Below are positions 16,796 to 22,701 of a DNA stretch of 22,701 nucleotides, one piece after another (position 1 is the first letter of the stretch; each line of letters opens with the position of its first letter). Origin of the DNA: a virus. The stretch spans positions 66,798 to 89,498 of IMG/VR virus record IMGVR_UViG_3300002231_000752; one strand, written 5' to 3'. The notes below the pieces were generated by a model that saw nothing but the letters and a program-made list of their open reading frames with translations, was not told the DNA's origin and searched no databases. The position numbers were made by a program, and so were the translations under genes.

Positions 16796-17287
16796 ATGCC
16801 TAGACCTTGTGATGACAGATTGATGTGGGAAGCTCATCAAAAAAGCAAAGAAGAGCTAATTGATGAGGGTCTTTGGGATCGTGCAAAGGCAAAAGCCGCT
16901 GGTTTTAAAGCTGGTGCCAAGCAAGTTGGTAAAAACATTGGTGCTGGTGCTAAGGCTGTTACTCAATTAGCTTCTGGTGAAGGTGAGAAAGCCGTTCAGA
17001 CAGCACAGAGTGTTGCAAAACCTGGTGGTGCAAAGGCTTCAGCACAAGCTTCTAGTTTGGCTAAAAGTCATGTTGCTAAAATACAGAAAGCTGTACAGAG
17101 ATTTCAAGCAGATATGGATAAGCTTGGTTTAACCCAAGAAAAGATTGCAGAAGTAAGTCCAGAAGCTGGACAGGCAATACAGAATATTCTTAGTGGATTA
17201 CAGACAATCAATGTAGTCATAGATAAAGGATATTTGGCACAGGCACCGTCTGCTGCTCCTGCTGCAACTCCTGCTCCAACAGCATAA
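16796..17287 (+). CDS. Hypothetical Ala/Lys/Gly-rich helical protein, possible virion component
   Basis: A 163-residue protein. After a short N-terminus comes IDEGLWDRAKAKAAGFKAG, a low-complexity Ala/Gly/Lys segment, then amphipathic helices (residues ~85-140) and an Ala/Pro-rich tail. The EGLWDR-KAK-AG segment reminds me of small structural proteins in marine T4-like phages. The ATG at 16796 is preceded by GGGAGGGG within the previous gene, so the pair is one operon ending at a terminator. Confidence 0.7.
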   Translation: MPRPCDDRLMWEAHQKSKEELIDEGLWDRAKAKAAGFKAGAKQVGKNIGAGAKAVTQLASGEGEKAVQTAQSVAKPGGAKASAQASSLAKSHVAKIQKAVQRFQADMDKLGLTQEKIAEVSPEAGQAIQNILSGLQTINVVIDKGYLAQAPSAAPAATPAPTA

Positions 17288-17309
17288 ATTCAGACATAAT
17301 AACTAAGTC

Positions 17310-17339
17310 AGGGCTATTGAAAAATAGCCCTTTCTTTTT
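17310..17339 (+). terminator. Rho-independent terminator
   Basis: A perfect 9-bp stem AGGGCTATT/AATAGCCCT with a GAAA tetraloop, followed by TTCTTTTT. It ends the two-gene unit starting at 16369 and isolates it from the primase. Confidence 0.92.
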
Positions 17340-17341
17340 GC

Positions 17342-17370
17342 TTGCATTGTGATATAATATATTGTATAGT
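17342..17370 (+). promoter_or_regulatory. Early-type promoter of primase, predicted leaderless start
   Basis: TTGCAT (17342-17347), 17 bases, TATAGT (17365-17370), then exactly 6 bases (CACGAT) to the ATG at 17377. A competing TATAAT at 17353-17358 has a poorer -35 and would give a 12-base leader without a ribosome site. Confidence 0.5.
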
Positions 17371-17376
17371 CACGAT

Positions 17377-18389
17377 ATGAATAGATTACTTCCATCTGAA
17401 TACGTCATGTCCAAGTTCTATCAATTGGCTGGATTTGTACGTTACAAAAAATCCTCTGGCATATACGAGGGTTGTTGTCCTACCTGTCGAGAAGGCAAAT
17501 CCTGGGGCAAGAAACGAAGACTTTATTACATCCCAGACAAAGACTTGATCTGTTGCAAGAATTGTAGCAGAAACTGGAGTCCTGTTAACTGGGTTAAAGA
17601 ACTTTCTGGTCTTACATTTCATGAAGTAATGGAAGAAGCCAAGGATTATGATTTTGCCAGCTTTGAAATCAAGGATGAAAAGTTTGTCCGTCCTAAATCA
17701 GAAGCACTACCTGTTGATTCTATCAACCTATTCGATCAGCAGCAAGTTAATTATTACATCAAAGAAAAGGTAGTAATTGATGCGCTGAAGATAATCAAAA
17801 GATAGAAGGCTAGATACTGCCATCAACAAACCTAAAGCACTTTACGTTAGCTTGAAAGACTTTGTTCATAAGAACAGGTTGATCATTCCTTATTATGACT
17901 ATAGAGGCAAGCCTGTTTGGTATCAGTCAAGAACCATATATAGAAAAAAATAATGATACTCCAAAGTACATGAGCAAACTAAACGCAGATAAGACCGTGT
18001 ACGGTGTTGATAAGATTAATGAGCAACTTAATCACTTGTTCATATTTGAAGGCCCGATTGATTCTATGTTTGTACAAAATGGTTTGGCTATGGGTGGTAT
18101 CACTATGAGTGAGGTCCAAGAAGAACAAATGAATCGCTACAGACTTTACCAAAAAATCTGGGTTCTTGATAATCAATTGAAAGAAAATGATGACGTAAGG
18201 TATCAAATCAATAAACTACTTGAACGTGGTGAACGGGTATTCTTATGGCCAGATAAATTCAAAGGAATCAAAGACATAAATGAACTATGTGTTAAAGTTC
18301 GTAAGGATAGTATTAAGGCAGACTTCTTTGTAGATAATTCCTACGAAGGTAGTAAAGGTCTTGCTAAAATAGTTGAATTAACTCGTTGA
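17377..18389 (+). CDS. 61: DNA primase (gp61/DnaG-type, zinc ribbon plus TOPRIM), two frameshifts
   Basis: Makes RNA primers for lagging-strand synthesis. The N-terminal zinc ribbon has C34-P-T-C37 and C60-K-N-C63 with the usual GKKRRLYYIPDKDL strand between them. The TOPRIM part has LFIFEGPIDSMFVQNG (catalytic Glu and Asp) and later KIWVLDNQ and GIKDINEL. The frame stops at 17805, continues in a second frame as KDRRLDTAINKPKALYV to TIYRK, and then in a third to 18389. One extra A at 17797-17800 (AAAA) and one at 17944-17950 (A7) explain both breaks. Corrected length is about 336 residues, against 342 in T4 gp61. The ATG at 17377 has no ribosome site. The 3' end overlaps the convergent gene by 12 bases. 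Confidence 0.85.
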
Positions 18390-18836
18390 CACTTCAGTTT
18401 CAACAGGGTCCATAGAACTATTTCTCTTTAGAACCAACCTCTTGCACTTACAAAGCTTTTCTTTCTTTGGCTCTGTATTTTTAGGTGCATCATTTTGAAC
18501 TATTTCTTTTTTGTCACCAGCTACTTTTACCTCTGGGACACGCTCATCATTAGACTCTTCAACGCCAGACTCGTCAGCAAAACGTTGCTTCATAGCTTCT
18601 AGTTCTACAGCGGCTGTATCTTCCAAATGGCTAACATGGAATCTCAAAGCTTTCACAAATTTCTGTGCTCTATTTCTGACAGGCTTTGTGTTATCTTCTT
18701 CTAGCTTATGCTGATAATATTCTTTCTTGAGGGCTTCAAGAAATTCTTCTGATATTTTGATCTCTCGTGGATATCTCTCACGAGTGGTCTTTTTCATTAT
18801 TCCAAACCCTTCACATAGTTCATCGAATTCACTCAT
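18378..18836 (-). CDS. Hypothetical protein with possible capsid-targeting N-terminus (152 aa)
   Basis: The start at 18836 (MSEFDELCEGFGIMKK) is chosen for its AAGGAG site; a longer reading to 18911 lacks one. A helical, basic middle part (ISEEFLEALKKEYYQHKLEE, RNRAQKFVKALRFHVSHLED) is followed by a low-complexity acidic/basic tail with a Cys-Lys-Cys. The FDELCE opening is shared with the gene at 19972 and resembles, in position and style, the N-terminal targeting sequences of T4 internal head proteins. Function unknown. Confidence 0.7.
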   Translation of the reverse strand: MSEFDELCEGFGIMKKTTRERYPREIKISEEFLEALKKEYYQHKLEEDNTKPVRNRAQKFVKALRFHVSHLEDTAAVELEAMKQRFADESGVEESNDERVPEVKVAGDKKEIVQNDAPKNTEPKKEKLCKCKRLVLKRNSSMDPVETEVSTS

Positions 18837-18846
18837 TGTTTTCTCC

Positions 18847-19443
18847 TTACGAAAATACGCCAGTACTACCAGCGGCTGTTGGTGACACAGCACCTGCAAC
18901 AGATTTGACACCCTTTTTTGCTATTCCACCAACTGTCTGTAATTTCTTTAATAGACTTCCATTTTTAATCCAATACCATGTATCCCAAATAGCATTTTCT
19001 ATATCAGACTGATATGGACTATATTGTATATTACCAAATTCTGCTCCTGATGGTGCTTTTCCCTTCCAAAAACTTTTTTTATCTTCTTTAGATGCAGAAT
19101 CTGGAATACTAGCATCAGTATCATTAGCATTTGGTGAAGGATTAGTCATTTGTTGTTTAATAGCTTTCTCTGTAATACCAATAGCTTTCATAAAAGCAGC
19201 AAACTCTTCTGGACTATCCATTCTTTTGTCCAGCATTCCCTTGAGTTGTGCATTCTTTCCTAGATATGCATCTAATTCTCTAACCGCATCTGGTTTACTT
19301 GAGAGTGCCTTTTTCATGACTGCAAGTACATCATTTCCAGTTATTACACCACCTGGACCACTACCAGAAGATATATCTGAAATACCATGTTGAGTAGCGT
19401 CCACTTCTAATAGTTGTTCTATGAAACTGTTGAATTTGTTCAT
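18847..19443 (-). CDS. Hypothetical protein, possible internal virion protein (198 aa)
   Basis: Starts at MNKFNSFIEQLLEVDA (19443), two bases after the upstream stop; the frame extends further but only over the previous gene. It has a Gly/Ser-rich patch (SDISSGSGPGGVITGND), a helical middle (EEFAAFMKAIGITEKAIKQQ) and a short hydrophobic Gly/Ala C-terminus. The N-terminal F-x-x-F-I-E pattern recalls capsid-targeting peptides. No enzymatic motif. The ribosome site is weak, suggesting coupling. Confidence 0.65.
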   Translation of the reverse strand: MNKFNSFIEQLLEVDATQHGISDISSGSGPGGVITGNDVLAVMKKALSSKPDAVRELDAYLGKNAQLKGMLDKRMDSPEEFAAFMKAIGITEKAIKQQMTNPSPNANDTDASIPDSASKEDKKSFWKGKAPSGAEFGNIQYSPYQSDIENAIWDTWYWIKNGSLLKKLQTVGGIAKKGVKSVAGAVSPTAAGSTGVFS

Positions 19444-19444
19444 C

Positions 19445-19972
19445 TTAGTAATACATACTTTCGTCTTCAGGATGACCAGTTGAACGAGGTATTGAACCAC
19501 CATAACGTTTCACGTCATGCATTGATGGTTCTCCAGTGATATCATCTGCAATATCCTTGTCTAAATCTTTTGCCAAGCTTTCGATGTCTTCTTTGTTATT
19601 CTTCTTAGGAATACCAGGTGTGATGAGTTTTTTCTTCTTAAGAAAAGCAAACAATACGTTTGCTGCTCTGGCAGACTTCTTCTCAGACTCATCAAATGCT
19701 GACCAGATATTTCTCTTGAGCATGTCCTTAAGATCAGGTGTCTCTGCTGGGAGATAATCCATGAGGTCTTCTACTACCAAGTTCACAAGATACTTTGTTG
19801 TGAAAGGAAGTGTGGTCTTTCTAATTAGTTCTTTCACTGCATTGAGGTCTATTGATTGAACCGTCTCTTCTGCATAATCTGAAAGCGAGAAAATCTTACC
19901 CTTTCCAGTCAAACTATCATAATCAGCTTCATTAACCAATACAAACTCACACAATTCATCGAATTTCATCAT
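19445..19972 (-). CDS. Hypothetical protein, possible internal virion protein (175 aa)
   Basis: Opens with MMKFDELCEFVLVNEADYD and continues with helices (NAVKELIRKTTLPFTTKYLV, NVLFAFLKKKKLITPGI) and an acidic linker, ending in ESMYY. AAAGGAG precedes the first ATG. It is the first of three consecutive small genes that share an FxxxxE opening. A stable hairpin lies immediately upstream. No known family is recognised. Confidence 0.7.
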   Translation of the reverse strand: MMKFDELCEFVLVNEADYDSLTGKGKIFSLSDYAEETVQSIDLNAVKELIRKTTLPFTTKYLVNLVVEDLMDYLPAETPDLKDMLKRNIWSAFDESEKKSARAANVLFAFLKKKKLITPGIPKKNNKEDIESLAKDLDKDIADDITGEPSMHDVKRYGGSIPRSTGHPEDESMYY

Positions 19973-19992
19973 CTTAATACTCCTTTAAACTA

Positions 19993-20030
19993 AAATATTC
20001 CAGGAAGAAGCCTATCTTCCTGAAATATTT
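19993..20030 (-). terminator. Long hairpin, probable terminator or processing site
   Basis: A 16-bp stem on the minus transcript (19993-20008 with 20015-20030, one G-U) with loop TAGGCT, followed by a short T-rich stretch (TATTTTAGTTT). It separates the P-loop gene from the structural-type genes. The T tract is weak, so an RNase-processing or stabilising role is possible. Confidence 0.55.
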
Positions 20031-20058
20031 AGTGTTTTACGGATTAAAATGTCTCGTT

Positions 20059-20790
20059 TTAGACTATATCTTTTGTTTCCTTGTCCATTTGCTCAAAATC
20101 TTCCATAAACTTAACGCCCTCTTCCATATGCTGTGCAATCAGGCTATTATCTTCACCGTAAGCTGCTCCCGATTCATCAAGATATAGCTTTGTCATTCCA
20201 ACTCTCTGCTCTGGTGTTCCGAAAATCTCTATCAAGGCTGGAGTGTCTTCCCTTGGAAGCCAATTCCTCTTGCCATCAAGATATTCCTTCTGGAGAGCCT
20301 TCATAATATTGTCACACTCGGACCTAAAAATGATTTCCCTGTCCAGATCAGTATTACCTTCTGGAATCACTGGTGTTGAATAGCCATCCAGAAGAGGAAT
20401 GAAGAAAATTATGTCGTATGACTTGAACGCTTCTTTGAAAATAGGAAGCTGCTCCTTCATCCATTCACCGTCACAACCTTCAATTCCCACTCCACATAGG
20501 TAAAGCGAGTACATTAGATTGTCGAACAATCCCCTATCATAAATTATGTTGTCTTCTCTTGTATGACCAGCGATATCTTCGATGATTGCATCTCTGATAA
20601 GCTCCTGATTCTCTCTATTACCTAGAGTGCTCAAGGAACGGTACTCGGTTCCACCCTTCTCACCAAGCTTCTCTTGTACCTTCTCTCTATATGTAAGATC
20701 GCCATGTTTGTACGTTGGCCATGCTTCCAAAAAGTCCTTTACAAAGGTTGATTTGCCCATATTGTTCGCGCCACTAACACATATTCTCAT
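20059..20790 (-). CDS. P-loop NTPase, nucleoside/nucleotide kinase-like
   Basis: A 243-residue protein with a Walker A motif GANNMGKST (residues 7-15) directly after the first beta strand and an IIYDRGLFDNLMYSLY motif in place of the DRS/DRG lid segment of thymidylate- and nicotinamide-riboside-kinase-like enzymes. Further on, YDIIFFIPLL is a core strand. This layout fits small phosphotransferases of the AAA_28/NadR type, so a nucleotide-salvage role is reasonable, but the substrate cannot be read. The acidic C-terminus is unusual. AAAGGAG precedes the ATG. It sits downstream of the deoxyribosyltransferase-like gene. Confidence 0.75.
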   Translation of the reverse strand: MRICVSGANNMGKSTFVKDFLEAWPTYKHGDLTYREKVQEKLGEKGGTEYRSLSTLGNRENQELIRDAIIEDIAGHTREDNIIYDRGLFDNLMYSLYLCGVGIEGCDGEWMKEQLPIFKEAFKSYDIIFFIPLLDGYSTPVIPEGNTDLDREIIFRSECDNIMKALQKEYLDGKRNWLPREDTPALIEIFGTPEQRVGMTKLYLDESGAAYGEDNSLIAQHMEEGVKFMEDFEQMDKETKDIV

Positions 20791-20810
20791 TATATCTCCT
20801 TTTCAATTCT

Positions 20811-21647
20811 TCATCCTACTAGCTTATCCTTTAAGGTTTTAAGCATTTCCTCTACTTCTTTCTTATCGACATTATCTTTTGATATGTTACTAAAACTGAA
20901 CTTGGCCATTTCTAGTTCTTGTTTCAAATCATTCAAAAGGTCATAGCGGCTTTTGTAAAAATCATCATTGGTAATTTTCAACTTACCTACTATCTCTTGC
21001 AAAGTGGCAAAACATGAAGTCATATCTGGGATGCTGTTTTTGATCCTATTATATGTCACTAGTAAATTTTGTAGTTTATCCGCTTCAACACAATGGAATT
21101 GTTTAGAATTACCTGTAAACTGCTTAGAAAACTCCCGTTCTAAAAAATCTTGTCTAGTTAATGCCCCATATATTTTTGCACACATCAAATCATAAGAACT
21201 AAGTTGATTCCACCAGTCTTCATTCATAAAGTTTTGGGGAGAAGCAGATTTATCAAACTTTGTTTTTCCTAATGCAAATCCTGTAACATATGGTCTATTT
21301 TTAAGGAGATTAAATTCTACATCTTCTATTTTTAGATAGTTTTTATCATTGCCATTATAATCATTGGATTTTGTCTGGAGGCCACATTCATAATCTGCTC
21401 CCCCATCTCCACCATTAGGTATAATATTATAGTTTGGACTCTCGTTTATAATGTCACCAATAAGTTGTTCTGTTGTTTTAGCTTCTGCTAATTTATATGC
21501 TTCATAATGCATACTCTCTTTGGTTTTTGTCTTAAACTTCAATTGTACTAAATCGATACAAAATGGTTTAATCTTAGTTTGAAATATATAATTAAACTCC
21601 TCGGTATGAACATGGTCTAGACAATCTATTACATTAGTTTCTTTCAT
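20811..21647 (-). CDS. Unknown protein, possible PD-(D/E)xK nuclease fold
   Basis: A 278-residue AT-rich gene. The only suggestive motif is NGGDGGADYECGLQTKS (residues 78-94): GDGGAD followed by QxK resembles the catalytic core of Mrr-type restriction nucleases (Asp85, Gln91, Lys93), though the gap between Asp and Lys is shorter than usual. The C-terminal third is helical and charged, ending in a coiled-coil-like segment (KEVEEMLKTLKDKLVG). The start overlaps the previous stop (ATGA) with the deoxyribosyltransferase-like gene, so they are co-translated. Nuclease function is speculative. Confidence 0.7.
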   Translation of the reverse strand: MKETNVIDCLDHVHTEEFNYIFQTKIKPFCIDLVQLKFKTKTKESMHYEAYKLAEAKTTEQLIGDIINESPNYNIIPNGGDGGADYECGLQTKSNDYNGNDKNYLKIEDVEFNLLKNRPYVTGFALGKTKFDKSASPQNFMNEDWWNQLSSYDLMCAKIYGALTRQDFLEREFSKQFTGNSKQFHCVEADKLQNLLVTYNRIKNSIPDMTSCFATLQEIVGKLKITNDDFYKSRYDLLNDLKQELEMAKFSFSNISKDNVDKKEVEEMLKTLKDKLVG

Positions 21648-22090
21648 TTCCTCTTCTCTCTATTTATTAATGCTTGATAATAACCAATTGCATCATTAAT
21701 TGATTTTACATACTCTGCACCATCTAAACAACCAATTACCCACATGGGTAATTTTTCTACCTTAATTTCTTTGTCAAGGTAACACACAATATCTTTACCT
21801 AGCAGTGCAGCTAGTGAAAGCTCTCCGTATGTTCCACTTGAATATACATGATCTATATATACAAAGAAGTTGTTACACACCATAACATCTTTCATGTCAG
21901 GAAGAATAAAGTTATTCTTAACCCATGCACCATATTCATCATCCTTCTTAGTAAAAGGACATGGAATAAGATCAGGAATGATTATGTCGTAATCTTCGTG
22001 TAGATCACGATACATATGATTTCTCCATACATATGCGCTATCTGTGAATTCAATAGGACCACTAAGGTATAACGATTTATTAACACTCAT
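21644..22090 (-). CDS. Nucleoside 2-deoxyribosyltransferase-like protein
   Basis: A 148-residue protein. YLSGPIEFTD (residues 8-17) matches the SGP(I/M) opening of the family, WRNHMYRDL follows it, and SSGTYGELSLAALLGKDIV carries the conserved S-x-GT-x-x-E (Glu90, the likely nucleophile) and the GK strand. Relatives exchange or hydrolyse bases on deoxyribonucleosides or their monophosphates, so it may recycle host nucleotides. It has no ribosome site; the -10 box ends 6 bases before the ATG. Coupled to the downstream gene by ATGA. Confidence 0.75.
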   Translation of the reverse strand: MSVNKSLYLSGPIEFTDSAYVWRNHMYRDLHEDYDIIIPDLIPCPFTKKDDEYGAWVKNNFILPDMKDVMVCNNFFVYIDHVYSSGTYGELSLAALLGKDIVCYLDKEIKVEKLPMWVIGCLDGAEYVKSINDAIGYYQALINREKRK

Positions 22091-22096
22091 GCAGAT

Positions 22097-22124
22097 ATAT
22101 TAACACATTAAAAACAAAAGTCAA
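22097..22124 (-). promoter_or_regulatory. Early-type promoter, predicted leaderless start
   Basis: TTGACT (22119-22124), a 16-base spacer, TAATAT (22097-22102) with TGT upstream (extended -10). Exactly 6 bases (ATCTGC) separate it from the ATG at 22090. TGTGTTAAT is also found at the promoter at 15793-15821. Confidence 0.65.
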
Positions 22125-22131
22125 TACTTAA

Positions 22132-22560
22132 TTATCTATATATGTCATGATAATGCTGTGTAGGAATATTTTCTCCTCCATTGCTAGCAATATCTTTCAT
22201 ATCATCCATAAACTTCTGAGTCCACTTCGCAATATATTCTTCACTGGCATCATCAACCCACCAGTCCATATAAGGGTAGAGCATTTCAACATCTGTTCCT
22301 GCTGGGTACTCTTTGCCACCTATGTTTATATCGTCAGTAGTTTTTATGCTTTGAATATCGACACCACCCTGCCAAAACTTATGACCACCAACATATTCAG
22401 TAGGTTCTTTATCGTATTCAATAGACAATTCTACTGGTACTTCTTGATCAGCCTTATCATCATAAATTTTTATGGTTGTGAATGTCTCATCATAATTTTG
22501 TCTTCGTTCTGTGACATTCTTATATTTCTCTTCCAGAATCTTAGTGTCTTTATCTCTCAT
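22132..22560 (-). CDS. Hypothetical protein (142 aa)
   Basis: An acidic 142-residue protein with a charged N-terminal helix, a beta-rich middle (TTIKIYDDKAD, VPVELSIEYDKEP, HKFWQGGVDI) and aromatic MLYPYMDWWVDDASEEYIAKW. No signal peptide, membrane segment or metal motif. Its ATG overlaps the upstream stop (TAATG). Function not recognised. Confidence 0.65.
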   Translation of the reverse strand: MRDKDTKILEEKYKNVTERRQNYDETFTTIKIYDDKADQEVPVELSIEYDKEPTEYVGGHKFWQGGVDIQSIKTTDDINIGGKEYPAGTDVEMLYPYMDWWVDDASEEYIAKWTQKFMDDMKDIASNGGENIPTQHYHDIYR

Positions 22561-22701
22561 TATCTTTCCTCTGCTGGGATTACTTCATCCATATCATTCT
22601 CGCCCATGAGTTTATCAACTTGATCAAAGAAAGTAACAGCGGCTGATACTATGTTGGCATCAAACTTGTCTCTGATATTTGGTGACTCTCTTACGTTTAT
22701 A
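22560..22701 (-). CDS. 3' end of a gene, 5' part beyond window
   Basis: The last 46 codons of an open frame running in from the right edge, reading INVRESPNIRDKFDAN and ending DEVIPAEER, with the stop overlapping the next ATG (TAATG). It is helical and acidic. Too short to assign, but frame continuity and coupling support a real gene. Confidence 0.65.
   Translation of the reverse strand, partial: INVRESPNIRDKFDANIVSAAVTFFDQVDKLMGENDMDEVIPAEER

Noticed and set aside
17944-17950. Programmed frameshift at the A7 run in primase
   Set aside because: Restoring the frame needs a +1 shift, not the -1 shift usual at A7; similar indels at non-slippery sites elsewhere make sequencing error likelier.

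Overview
The window looks like part of an AT-rich, strictly lytic-type tailed phage genome of the T4 superfamily (contractile-tail myovirus). Hallmarks are a T4-type portal protein (gp20), a tail sheath stabiliser/completion protein (gp15), a DnaG/gp61-type primase, a small clamp-loader subunit (gp62-like) and a GroES-like co-chaperonin, plus nucleotide-metabolism genes. It is not close to T4: it carries a B12-dependent class II ribonucleotide reductase and a different gene order. The host cannot be named; strong GGAG Shine-Dalgarno sites argue against Bacteroidota. No tRNA, integrase, insertion sequence or CRISPR array is visible.

Layout. 1-4675 (-): two very large fibre/adhesin-like structural proteins built of glycine-rich repeats; the first runs off the left edge. 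4702-8178 (-): class II ribonucleotide reductase interrupted by a LAGLIDADG intein. 8233-12372 (-): structural block with portal, gp15 carrying an extra C-terminal Ig-like region, a zinc-ribbon protein and two unknowns. 12515-13150 (+): a free-standing HNH homing endonuclease with its own T4-type late promoter. 13140-15786 (-): a tightly coupled operon of lysine-rich zinc protein, DUF366-like protein, clamp loader, two unknowns and GroES. 15824-16287 (-): dCMP deaminase. 16369-17287 (+): two probable virion/internal proteins ended by a clear terminator. 17377-18389 (+): primase. 18378-22701 (-): three small probable capsid-internal proteins, a P-loop kinase-like protein, a possible nuclease-like protein, a deoxyribosyltransferase-like protein and unknowns.

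Function. RNR, dCMP deaminase, the deoxyribosyltransferase-like enzyme and the P-loop kinase would supply or recycle deoxynucleotides; primase and clamp loader serve replication; portal, gp15 and the fibres build the virion; GroES would assist capsid folding.

Two things stand out. (1) Four early-type genes (primase, dCMP deaminase, lysine-rich zinc protein, deoxyribosyltransferase-like) have a -35/-10 promoter whose -10 ends only 5-6 bases before the ATG, with no ribosome binding site, predicting leaderless mRNAs. Structural genes instead have GGAG sites, and some have a TAAATA late-type motif. (2) Four genes (portal, RNR, dCMP deaminase, primase) are broken by one-base indels, mostly in homopolymers. 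All become full-length when these are corrected, so assembly or sequencing indels are the likeliest cause; I annotate those genes as single loci.
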